In this document: positions 34,104 through 42,757 of the stretch, piece by piece | Numbering within the stretch: position 1 is the first letter of the stretch | How the letters are laid out: every line of letters starts with the position of its first letter | Assembly (NCBI GenBank): GCA_903868035.1 | Contig: CAIPTQ010000140.1 | Location: 1 to 64,000 of the forward strand | DNA: 64,000 nt | Direction of reading: 5' to 3' | Origin: an uncultured Phycisphaerales bacterium | Lineage (GTDB): Bacteria; Planctomycetota; Phycisphaerae; WQYP01 | Translations under genes and position numbers: made by a program | Notes under the pieces: generated by a model | Database searches by the model: none | What the model was told of the DNA's origin: nothing | What the model saw: the letters and a program-made list of their open reading frames with translations, nothing else

Positions 34104-37100
34104 TCACGCCACTTCCACCAGTTCATCACTGGGCGCCAGCAAGGGCGTTTCCACCACGGGCGTCACGCGTTTGGGTTTGCGATTGGGGCCCAGGGCCTGC
34201 ACCTGGGATTCGCCGAAGATGCCGCGCAGCGCGGCGACGCCGCCGTTCTGGATATTCAGGCCGCCGCCCGCGCCGCCGAGCTGCAACTGGACGCGGACGG
34301 ACTTTTCGCCCAGGGCCAGGTCGGCCAGTTCGAGCTTGACGGGGGTGCCGCCCTTGTGGTCCTTGAGGATTTTCGCGAGGGCTTCGAGGGTGGGTTCATC
34401 GAGCTTGACGGCGGAGGTTGAGATGAGGATTTCGCGGGTTTTTTTCTTCTGGACGCCTTCGAGGGTGTGGACTTCGCGGGCCTTGAAGGAGGGCTCCTCG
34501 CGCGTTTTATCCACCACGCCTTCGAAAAACAGCAGGGCGTCGGGCTTGATAAGTTCCTGGAAACGCTGGTATTCATTGGAGTAAAGCACGATTTCCATGG
34601 AGCCGACGAGGTCCTCGATCAGCAGTATGACCCAGCGGGAACCGGCGTTGGGGCCGGATTTGGTGGTCATCATCCGGATTTTGGATACCAGGCCGCCCAT
34701 GATCGCCGGCGATTTGTCGGAGGCGGCCTTGACGGACTGGGTGTCGAGGGTGATGTAGGATTGGAACAGGTTCTCCACATCGCGCAGCGGGTGGTTGGTG
34801 ACGTAAAAACCAAGGACGGCTTTTTCGAGCGCCATTTTTTCGGCTTTGGGCCATTCGGGGAGTGCGGGGAGTTTGGGTTCGAGGGTCGCCAGGACGCCCA
34901 CGCTGGTGCCGGTGGCGGAGGCGCCGAAGAGGAGTTCCTGGCCGGCTTTTTTGGCCTCCTGGGCCTGCTGGGCCATGCGGGCGGCGGTTTCGACGGTGGC
35001 GGCGGCGGCGGCGCGGATGGGATGCAGGGCGTCGAAGGCCCCGCATTTGATGAGGGCTTCGATGACGGATTTGTTGACAACGCGGAGGTCGACGCGCTCG
35101 CAGAAGTCGAAGAGGGATTTGTAGGGGCGCAGCACAGGTGACGCGGCTGCCGCCGCGCGGGGAAGCGTATCTCCTTCGGCGACGGCGGGCGAGACGCCCG
35201 CGTTACGGTTGGCCATGATCGACTGGACGGCCTTATCGCCGACGCCCTTGATGGCGGCGAGGCCGAAGCGGATGTTGCCTTCGATGACGGTGAAATCCGC
35301 GTCCGACTGGTTGATTTCCGGGGGGAGGATTTCGATGCCGACCTTGTTGGTGCCGGGCACCGTCAGATGCCGGCACTCATCGATGTACTCGACGGTCTTG
35401 GCCTGGTCGATCATTTCGAATGTGAGCAGGGCGGCCATGTACTGGGCGGGGAAGTACGTCTTCAGCCAAGCCGTCTGGTACGCCAAAAACGCATACCGCG
35501 TCGAGTGCGACTTGTTGAAGCCGTAGCCGGCGAATTTTTCGATCAGCGCGAACAGATCGGTGGCGACTTCCTGGGTGATGCCGTTGGTCTGCGCCCCTTC
35601 GATGAACGCCGCCTTCTCCTTGGCGATCTTCTCCTTGTCCTTCTTCGAGATGGCCTTGATGATGTCATACGCGCGGCGCAGCGGGATGTTGCCCACGCGG
35701 TTGAAGATGCGCATCACCTGTTCCTGGTAGACCATCACGCCGTAGGTCTCGGTGAGGACTTCGTCCACCAGCGGATGCACGCTGGGCACGGCCTGGCGGC
35801 CGTGCTTGCGGGCGCAGTAATCGGGGATCAGGTCCATCGGGCCGGGGCGGTACAGCGCGTTGGCGGCGATCAAATCCTCCAGCCGGTCGGGCTTCATTTT
35901 CATCAGCAAATCCTTCATCCCGCCGGATTCAAACTGGAAGACCCCCTTGGTCGCCCCGTGCTGGAAAATGGTGCGGAACACCAGCGGGTCCGCCAGGTCG
36001 ATCCGCTCGATGTCGATGCGGAAACCGCGGCCGCGGCCCTGCGCGAAGGGCGCCTGGCAGCCCTTGGGCACTTTGACCGCGCCGGCGGCCAAATCCTTGT
36101 CGATCAGATCCAGCGCCCGTTCGAGGATGGTCAGGGTGCGCAGCCCCAGGAAGTCCATTTTCAGCAGGCCGACTTTTTCGCAGGTCGGGCCGTCCCACTG
36201 GGTCATGATGTCATCGCCGTTTTTGTAGAGGGGGACGATTTCGTCCAGCGGCTGGTCGCAGACTATGACGCCCGCCGCGTGCATGCCGGCGTTGCGGCAC
36301 AGCCCTTCGAGGCGTCGGGCCACCGCGAACAGCTTCTCCACCTGCCCCGATTCCCCGATCAGCTTTTTGATGTCCGGAATCTCGACCACATCCTTGAGGA
36401 ACACGTTGGGCCCGCCGGGGATGAGCTTGGTGATTTTGTCCGTTTCCTGCAGCGGCATGCCCATGACGCGCCCGACGTCCTTGATCGCCGCCTTCGCCCC
36501 CAGCGTGTTGAAGGTAATGATCTGGCAGACATTGCCATATTTGTTGCGGACGTAGTCGATGACCTTGCCGCGGCCTTCCTGGCAGATGTCAATGTCGATG
36601 TCGGGCATGGCCGAACGGCTGGGGTCCATGAAGCGCTCGAAGAGCAGGTCGTAGCGGAGGGGATCGACGTTGCACAGCGACAGCACGTAGCCGACGACCG
36701 TGCCCACGGCCGAGCCTCTGGCGCCCACGGGGATGCCGTTGTTCTTGGCATAGTTGCAGAAATCCCAGACGATCAGAAAGTACGAGGCGAAGCCCTTGGA
36801 GCAGATGACCTGGAGCTCAAACTCCAGCCGCTCCATCAGGGCCTTGTTCGCTTCGGCATCCGGTCCATACTTCTCACGCAGCCCCGTCAGGCACAGGCCG
36901 CGCAGGTACTCATCGGGCGTGGGCGTCTTGCCCGCCACGGTGGGCGGCGTATACACCGGGGCATGGCGGGTGTTGAAGTCGAGCTTGAGTTCGCACTGCT
37001 CGGCGATCCGCAGCGTATTGTCACAGGCCTCCGGCACCTCCCGGAAAATCGCCCGCATCTCCGCCGGTCCCTTCAAATACAACTCCGGCGAATATTTCAG

Positions 37101-37820
37101 CCGGTTCGTCTCCACCACCGTCTTGCCCATCGAAATGCAGCACAGCGCATCATGGGCCTCGTGGTCCTCCTTGAGCAGAAAGTGATGGTCGTTGGTCGCC
37201 ACCACCCCGCAACCCGCCCGCCGCGCGACTTCGATGAGCTTGGGTATCAGCGCCACCTGCGCGGGATCGTAATGGTTCTGCAGCTCCACATAAAAATCCT
37301 CCCCAAAAATGTCCTTGTACTGCCCCGCCACTGCCACCGCCGCCTCCATGTCCCCCTTCTCCAGCATCGCCGAAATTTCGGTGCCAAAGTGCCCGTTGAT
37401 GACCACCAGCCCCTCGTGGTATTTGGCCAGAGTCTCCTTATCCACCCGCGGCCGGTAGTAAAACCCCTCCGTGTACGCCAGCGACGCGAGCTTGAGCATA
37501 TTCCGCCAGCCCTGCTCATTTTTCACCACCACCGGCAAGTGGTACGCGGCCTCCGAAATGCCATGGGAATCCTTGTCAAACCGCGACGCCGGCGCCACAT
37601 AAAATTCGCACCCGATGATCCCCTTCACCTCCAGCTTCTTGGCCGTCGCATACCACTCCACCGCTCCGAAAATATTTCCGTGATCGGTGAGCGCAATCGC
37701 GGGCATGCCGAGTTCTTTGGTCTTTTTGAGGAGCCCCTCGATGGTCGCCCCGCCATCGAGGAGGGAGTAGTGGGAGTGTCCGTGGAGATGGACGAATGAA
37801 TCAGCGGGGTAGGTGGACAT
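34104..37820 (-). CDS. dnaE: DNA polymerase III alpha subunit
   Basis: A 1238-residue replicative C-family polymerase. The PHP domain opens with HLHGHSHYSLLDG (about 12-24). The palm carries the catalytic aspartates in MPDIDIDICQ (about 402-411). Further family blocks include GVFQFESGGM, GVMVYQEQVMRI and GYGFNKSHSTRYA. An OB-fold near 1020-1110 and a C-terminal tail complete the DnaE1-type layout. Length is slightly above that of Escherichia coli DnaE (1160). It is an essential gene under normal circumstances and gives a chromosomal anchor to this part of the window. It converges with the M50 gene and is followed, on its own strand, by a small gap with a dispersed 25-bp repeat upstream of its start. 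Confidence 0.97.
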   Translation of the reverse strand: MSTYPADSFVHLHGHSHYSLLDGGATIEGLLKKTKELGMPAIALTDHGNIFGAVEWYATAKKLEVKGIIGCEFYVAPASRFDKDSHGISEAAYHLPVVVKNEQGWRNMLKLASLAYTEGFYYRPRVDKETLAKYHEGLVVINGHFGTEISAMLEKGDMEAAVAVAGQYKDIFGEDFYVELQNHYDPAQVALIPKLIEVARRAGCGVVATNDHHFLLKEDHEAHDALCCISMGKTVVETNRLKYSPELYLKGPAEMRAIFREVPEACDNTLRIAEQCELKLDFNTRHAPVYTPPTVAGKTPTPDEYLRGLCLTGLREKYGPDAEANKALMERLEFELQVICSKGFASYFLIVWDFCNYAKNNGIPVGARGSAVGTVVGYVLSLCNVDPLRYDLLFERFMDPSRSAMPDIDIDICQEGRGKVIDYVRNKYGNVCQIITFNTLGAKAAIKDVGRVMGMPLQETDKITKLIPGGPNVFLKDVVEIPDIKKLIGESGQVEKLFAVARRLEGLCRNAGMHAAGVIVCDQPLDEIVPLYKNGDDIMTQWDGPTCEKVGLLKMDFLGLRTLTILERALDLIDKDLAAGAVKVPKGCQAPFAQGRGRGFRIDIERIDLADPLVFRTIFQHGATKGVFQFESGGMKDLLMKMKPDRLEDLIAANALYRPGPMDLIPDYCARKHGRQAVPSVHPLVDEVLTETYGVMVYQEQVMRIFNRVGNIPLRRAYDIIKAISKKDKEKIAKEKAAFIEGAQTNGITQEVATDLFALIEKFAGYGFNKSHSTRYAFLAYQTAWLKTYFPAQYMAALLTFEMIDQAKTVEYIDECRHLTVPGTNKVGIEILPPEINQSDADFTVIEGNIRFGLAAIKGVGDKAVQSIMANRNAGVSPAVAEGDTLPRAAAAASPVLRPYKSLFDFCERVDLRVVNKSVIEALIKCGAFDALHPIRAAAAATVETAARMAQQAQEAKKAGQELLFGASATGTSVGVLATLEPKLPALPEWPKAEKMALEKAVLGFYVTNHPLRDVENLFQSYITLDTQSVKAASDKSPAIMGGLVSKIRMMTTKSGPNAGSRWVILLIEDLVGSMEIVLYSNEYQRFQELIKPDALLFFEGVVDKTREEPSFKAREVHTLEGVQKKKTREILISTSAVKLDEPTLEALAKILKDHKGGTPVKLELADLALGEKSVRVQLQLGGAGGGLNIQNGGVAALRGIFGESQVQALGPNRKPKRVTPVVETPLLAPSDELVEVA

Positions 37821-37862
37821 GAAAACGGATCCTCCGTGAATGTCCGAGTATACACCGCGCCC

Positions 37863-37887
37863 GTTCGTAGTACAGCCTTCAGGCTGT
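37863..37887. repeat. Dispersed 25-bp palindromic repeat, copy 1
   Basis: This copy ends ACAGCCTTCAGGCTGT, which can fold into a short hairpin. A second copy with one difference is at 49385-49409. Both lie in intergenic DNA, which suggests a REP-like dispersed element. Confidence 0.8.
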
Positions 37888-37903
37888 CCGCATTCGCCGC
37901 GTG

Positions 37904-38491
37904 CTAATTGTGAATCTGTTTGACGCGCGCCGCGAACGGCGCAAACCCATGCACACAGCGTTGTGCGAGCACATCAAGCCGCGCCTGTTGCCCCACCTGG
38001 GCATACGCCTCGCCCATACGCAACTTGGCCCCACTCCCGCGCAGGAGTTCGTAGAACACCTCTTTCGGGTTGGCCATCTCCTCCGGCGACGGCTGACAGG
38101 GGATTGCCGCCGTACACACCTTGCTCATTGCCGACTCGTCACAAATCATCCACGCGTCAAAGGTCCGGATCGCGATGCCCACCGCCCGCTGAATATCAAA
38201 CATCGTGGAATTCTGGGCGCTGTCGATATGCCCCCGCCGCTCCCGGTCGCCGTCCTCATCAATCACCAGCACCAGCGCCTCGCACCCGCGCCGCCGCGCT
38301 TCCTCCATCCACCGCAAGATCCGCTTGAGCAGCCGCGGCCCCTTGCCGTGGGAACTCACAATGGCGGCATTGGCCATTTTTTCGGTTTCAAATTGAAGGT
38401 CGCCAACGGCAGGATTCATCAGCCGGCGAACCAGATTCTCCAGCGCCCCGCTCAACTCATGCGGGCCTTCCGAGACCAGCAGAATCCGCAT
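37904..38491 (-). CDS. TOPRIM-type DUF4276-like protein (AriB-like partner)
   Basis: A 195-residue soluble protein. The start MRILLVSEGPHE places an invariant Glu8 after strand 1. LVLVIDEDGD gives Asp78 and Asp80, the DxD of a TOPRIM fold. TFDAWMICDES matches the A-W-x-x-x-D signature of DUF4276. Such proteins pair with ABC-type ATPases in anti-phage modules, notably AriB of PARIS, where they act as nucleases once released. Here the partner ATPase gene ends two bases before this ATG on the same strand, so the two are surely co-expressed. It is shorter than AriB, so a related but distinct system is possible. Confidence 0.65.
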   Translation of the reverse strand: MRILLVSEGPHELSGALENLVRRLMNPAVGDLQFETEKMANAAIVSSHGKGPRLLKRILRWMEEARRRGCEALVLVIDEDGDRERRGHIDSAQNSTMFDIQRAVGIAIRTFDAWMICDESAMSKVCTAAIPCQPSPEEMANPKEVFYELLRGSGAKLRMGEAYAQVGQQARLDVLAQRCVHGFAPFAARVKQIHN

Positions 38492-38493
38492 GG

Positions 38494-39627
38494 CTATTTG
38501 CTCCCGTCCGTCGCGGCGGCCTTTGCAAGCGCCTCATCACCTTCGCCCGTCCAGATTTCTCCGAGGGCGAAGACATTCTTTTGTTTGAGCACGGCAGGGC
38601 TTTCAGAAAGGCGCGTTACGCGAACCGAACCGTCATCCTGTTTGCCACAAAGAGTCACCTCCTCGGGCTGGAAAAGGTCCAGCAGATACGGAGAGTGCGT
38701 GGTCATGATGACCTGGGTGCGCCCCTGTTCCGCGACGAGTTGACGCACGATGGCGATAATTTCCTTCAGCCGCGCCGGATGTATCCCGTTCTCCGGTTCT
38801 TCAATGAGCAGAAAATGGGGTGGGGCGGGAAGGTAAAGGATTGTCAGATAGGCCAGGACCAAAAGCATCCCATCCGACATTTCCCGTGCCGGCACAGGAT
38901 GTGAATGTCCAAGATCAAAAAAAAGACCCTTGCCTGGCGCAGTTTCAAGAGCGGGAAAATAACGGGTTGAATGCGGACTTACGCGAAACGCCGGCGATTG
39001 CAGCAAGCGCAACGATTTGACCTGTGGAAAGATCGTACGAAAACGCGATTCAAGCCGGCCAAAGCGTTCACGATCAAAACCAAGAATGTCGTCCAGACAC
39101 AGAGCCAGACCGAATCCGTGCGTCTCCATTTGAAAGGTGCGCTCGGGTTCCGCCGCGCATGGCAGGCTCAGAAGCTCGGGAATCCACCGATAGGAATGAA
39201 TCCGCGCAAGCTGTGTATGCACATGGAAAAGCGGATGCACACCCGTATCTATGTTGCGCCCCTTGCCATATACCGCCGTTTCCGTTCCTGTCTCTGGGAT
39301 AGCTTTTCCTAGATACTCTTCATATGCGACATGGGCCGATCGGCCTGATTCCGCAAAACCAACCGCCAGCTTGTACCATCCGTTATTCAGGTCGAAACAA
39401 ATCTTGGAGTCTGTCCCCATCCAAACGAGTTCTCGGCCCTCCCACGGTCCCGGAAAGGCGTCGGTCAAGGGCATATCTACAGAGCGCGAAAGCGCGGCAA
39501 TTGCTTCCAATATGCTCGTCTTGCCTGAATCGTTGGCGCCAATGAGCACATGCATCGGCGTCAAATCAAGAGCAACACCCTTGAGCGCCTTGAAATTCTG
39601 AATGATAAGCCGTTCGATCATGGGCAA
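38494..39627 (-). CDS. ABC-type ATPase of the AAA15/OLD-like class (AriA-like)
   Basis: A 377-residue SMC/ABC-class ATPase without membrane helices. It has Walker A GANDSGKT (30-37), a signature-like SDGM segment (251-254), Walker B FLLIEEPE (272-279) and the switch His311 in MTTHSP. The N-terminus IERLIIQNFKALKG is standard for RecF/OLD-type ATPases. No nuclease is fused to the end; instead a separate TOPRIM gene follows after two bases. This split ATPase-TOPRIM arrangement is that of PARIS (AriA-AriB) and of OLD-like defence pairs. Within such systems the ATPase senses a phage product. The function here is inferred from architecture. Confidence 0.75.
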   Translation of the reverse strand: MPMIERLIIQNFKALKGVALDLTPMHVLIGANDSGKTSILEAIAALSRSVDMPLTDAFPGPWEGRELVWMGTDSKICFDLNNGWYKLAVGFAESGRSAHVAYEEYLGKAIPETGTETAVYGKGRNIDTGVHPLFHVHTQLARIHSYRWIPELLSLPCAAEPERTFQMETHGFGLALCLDDILGFDRERFGRLESRFRTIFPQVKSLRLLQSPAFRVSPHSTRYFPALETAPGKGLFFDLGHSHPVPAREMSDGMLLVLAYLTILYLPAPPHFLLIEEPENGIHPARLKEIIAIVRQLVAEQGRTQVIMTTHSPYLLDLFQPEEVTLCGKQDDGSVRVTRLSESPAVLKQKNVFALGEIWTGEGDEALAKAAATDGSK

Positions 39628-39762
39628 TTACCTCACACAAATGCGATCATACCCGAAAGATGGCGCCATTCCACGGTTTGATCCCGGCATTCGCACCCCC
39701 AGTTGAGCTTCCCCCGCCCCTGCCGTATTCTGCCCCCATCACTACTCACCCGGGAGCATCCC

Positions 39763-41311
39763 ATGCCCGATCCCCTGACCGACGCCGAACGCTTCGCCGC
39801 ACTCCTCACCGCCGAGTACCCCTGCATCTGCATCAACACCACCGAGGAGGACGAAGCCCGCAAGCTCGTCGCCGCCGTCTTCCTCGACCGGCCCAAGCCC
39901 CTGGCCCTCTGGGCCGCCTCCGACGGCATCCGCGACGGCCTTCTCGAAGGCTCCCGCCCCCACCCCCGACACCGAGCACCCCGCCGCCGCCTGCGCCTAC
40001 CTGCGCCTGAAAAACTGGATACCCGGCGAAGGCGCCATCCTCCTGGACATCGCCTCCCAGCTTGCCGACCCGCGCACCCTCCGCGAACTCCGCGACCTCA
40101 TCGATGCCGTCAGCAAGGCCCGCGGGCATATCATCTTCATCGATCACCAGGACCTCCCCGGCGTCATCCGCTCCGTCTCCACACCCTTCGACCTCTCGCT
40201 CCCGCTGGAGCCGGAGATCGAACGCATCGTCAAGGACCTCCTCCGCGCCCGCAAGGACGACCTGGACCTGCAGATCGATCTGAGCCGCCGCGATTTTGAA
40301 ATCATGATCCGCAACCTCCGCGGCCTCTCCCGCCGCCAGGTCCGCCAGGTCGTGCTCGATGCCGTCACCGACGACCGCCGCCTCGACGCTTCCGACCTCA
40401 ACCACATGCTGGCGGCCAAGCGCCAGTTCCTCACCGGCGACGGCATGCTCGAATACGTCGAAACCCCCGCCCACATCGGCGAAATCGGCGGCATGAACAA
40501 CCTCAAGGCCTGGCTCGCCCGCCGCTCCGACGCCCTCTCCGAGGCCGCCACCAGCTTCGGCCTCACGCCCCCCCGCGGCATCTTCATGCTCGGCGTGCAA
40601 GGCTCCGGCAAGTCGCTGGCCGCCAAGGCGGTCGCCACGGCGTGGTCGCGCCCGCTCCTCCGCATGGACCCCAGCCTCCTGTTCGACCGCTTCATCGGCG
40701 AGTCCGAACGCCGCCTCCACTCCGCCCTCGCCCAGGCCGAGGCCATGGCCCCCATCGTCCTGTGGATCGACGAAATCGAAAAAGGCTTCGCCTCCGCCGC
40801 CTCCCAGTCCGTCGATGGCGGACTCTCCAAACGCATGTTCGGCACCCTCCTCACCTGGATGCAGGAACGCACCGCCCCCGTCTTCCTCATCGCCACCGCC
40901 AATGACATCGAATCCCTCCCGCCCGAACTCCTCCGCAAGGGCCGCTTCGACGAAATCTTCTTCGTCGATCTCCCCAAGCTCGAAGCCCGCGCCGCCATCT
41001 TCCATATCCACCTCACCAAGCGCAAACGCAATCCCGACACGTTCGATCTGGCCGCCCTGGCCGCCGCCTCCGACGGCTACTCCGGCGCGGAGATCGAGCA
41101 AGCCGTCATCTCCGGCCTCTTCGAGGCCTTCTCCGCCAAGACCGACCTGACCACCGAAATCCTCATCACCACCCTGCGCAACTCGCCGCCCCTCTCCGTC
41201 ACCATGGCCGAACGCATCAACGACCTCCGCGCCTGGTCCCAGGGCCGCTGCGTCCCCGCCGACGACCTGCCGGATACCCCGGCCCCGAATCCCAAGCCGG
41301 CACGTCAATAA
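39763..41311 (+). CDS. Ycf46-like AAA+ ATPase, interrupted by an apparent frameshift
   Basis: Two frames together encode a protein of about 515 residues. The first frame (from ATG 39763, GGGAG upstream) holds the N-terminal domain, with [18 protein letters not shown] and [17 protein letters not shown]. After a C-rich stretch (39954-39967) the sense continues in another frame with [20 protein letters not shown]. That frame carries the AAA+ core: Walker [13 protein letters not shown], Walker [13 protein letters not shown], sensor [10 protein letters not shown] and arginine finger LRKGRFDE. The order matches Ycf46, a cyanobacterial and plastid-type ATPase of uncertain role. A one-base indel in the C run, real or a sequencing artefact, explains the break. 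Without it the C-terminal part alone would start near 40304. Confidence 0.75.
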
Positions 41312-41495
41312 GAAATAGGCCCGGAATTACTTCCTTTTTTGCCACACCGTCGTGGTTTGATCGCCCTATTCATTATATAAATACGCGAAAGCGGCGATAC
41401 AATTACGCCCTGACTGAAGATGACGTTCTTACCCAATTTATCATTCACTGGTCGCAAATTGTAATAAATGTTGAAATGGGTAATCTTGTTAGGGC

Positions 41496-41549
41496 AGACC
41501 GCCAACCCCGCCAACCCCTCCCCCTCAAACAGGCAGTATTTGGCGGTCT
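41496..41549. other. Hairpin-forming inverted repeat between convergent genes
   Basis: AGACCGCCAA (41496-41505) pairs perfectly with TTGGCGGTCT (41540-41549) around a 34-base loop. It lies in the 269-base gap between the 3' ends of the AAA+ ATPase and export-protein genes, so it may serve as a two-way terminator, although no T run follows. I see no gene in this gap. Confidence 0.5.
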
Positions 41550-41580
41550 CCCCCTGACGCCATGATTGACCAAAATGGGT

Positions 41581-42573
41581 CTACTTTTGCACGCCCGGTG
41601 CCGTCCCTGCCGCCGGCTTCTTCAACCACGTCACATTAATCATCGGGCCGGAGTGCCCACTGCCCTTGACCGGCAGGAACCCGCCCGCCACCGCCTGTTC
41701 CGCAATCTTATCCTCCACCTGCTGCGGCGTCAGCCCTCCCACGCGCACAATGCCGACATTCTGAATCTTGATGTCGCCGGCTTCGCTGACCACTTCCTTC
41801 GTGGAATAAAGCTGCCGCGGCGCTACCAGTTCGAAGACCTCCACTTGCAGCGTATCCCCGGCACCGATGGTCGCGGGCCGTTCCCCCGGCGCCGCCTTCT
41901 TCAGCAACATCACCACCACCTGCGGGCCGGGATTGCCGGCGTCCTTGGGCATAAGGAGCCCCGTCTTCACGGCCTGCTGGGCGATCTTCTCCTCAATCTC
42001 CGTGGTCGTCAGTCCCGCGACGGCAACCCTCCCCAGGTTTCGCACTTTGATGTCCCCCTCTCCATCCACCTGCAATTCCGCGACATACTCCTGGCCCGGC
42101 ATCACCAGTTCATACACTTTGACCAGCAACGTATCCGCCACCCCGATCTTCGGCAGCGCCCCGGCCACTCCCGCTCCGCCGCCGACCCCCGCCTCAGCCT
42201 TCTTGACGAGTCTCACAAAAACCTGCGGGCCCGGATTGTTGGCGCTCTTGGCCGGAAGAAACCCGCCGGTGACGGCCAATTGCCCGATTTTGTCCTCCAC
42301 CTGCGCAGGCGTCAGGCCGCCCACGTGTACGCTGCCGACGTTCCTGATTTTGATGTCGCCCAGTTCGTTCACCTGCGCGTCGGTCATATATTCCTGCCCC
42401 GGCGTCACCAGATCATTCGCCTTCACCTGCAACAGGTCGCCCGCGCCGATGCTCGCCGCACTCGTGGCCGGTGCCGTGCCGCTGGCGGCACGGGCGCTCT
42501 GCACGGGGGCGAGGATCAATCCCCCGGCCCAAAAACCCAGAACGATGATCCCAACGAACAAACGGTGCAGCAT
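41581..42573 (-). CDS. Exported protein with three polysaccharide-export-type domains
   Basis: A 330-residue secreted protein. A signal peptide (to about residue 29) is followed by three tandem copies of a domain of about 95 residues. They begin IGAGDLLQVK (42), IGVADTLLVKV (143) and IGAGDTLQVEV (236). Each ends with GDIKIRNVG, then GLTxxQVEDKI and GPQVxVxLxKK. This is the N-terminal domain of Wza-like export proteins (Poly_export), normally present once and followed by SLBB domains, which are missing here. Such domains form the periplasmic ring of capsule exporters. No lipobox is seen. It may be a modified periplasmic collar or a repeat-built envelope protein; no polysaccharide genes adjoin it. 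Confidence 0.7.
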   Translation of the reverse strand: MLHRLFVGIIVLGFWAGGLILAPVQSARAASGTAPATSAASIGAGDLLQVKANDLVTPGQEYMTDAQVNELGDIKIRNVGSVHVGGLTPAQVEDKIGQLAVTGGFLPAKSANNPGPQVFVRLVKKAEAGVGGGAGVAGALPKIGVADTLLVKVYELVMPGQEYVAELQVDGEGDIKVRNLGRVAVAGLTTTEIEEKIAQQAVKTGLLMPKDAGNPGPQVVVMLLKKAAPGERPATIGAGDTLQVEVFELVAPRQLYSTKEVVSEAGDIKIQNVGIVRVGGLTPQQVEDKIAEQAVAGGFLPVKGSGHSGPMINVTWLKKPAAGTAPGVQK

Positions 42574-42757
42574 GATATTCTCCCGATAAGGGGCGGCACG
42601 TTTCCAATTTGCCCGCAGGCATTATCCGCCGCCCGGCGCACACTTCAAGCCTATCCGCCAGCGCCACAAAATGCGGGCCGGGGCGGCAGGGCAATAAAAC
42701 ACCTTCCTATTCGTTAGGTTATCTGTATCCGTTGGAACCTTTGAAATGGAGCCTGCG

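Noticed and set aside
35367..37799. A long open frame of about 810 codons antisense to dnaE
   Set aside because: It is rich in His, Arg, Val and Gly with no domain, and exists because the third codon positions of dnaE are mostly G or C. The dnaE reading contains every family motif.
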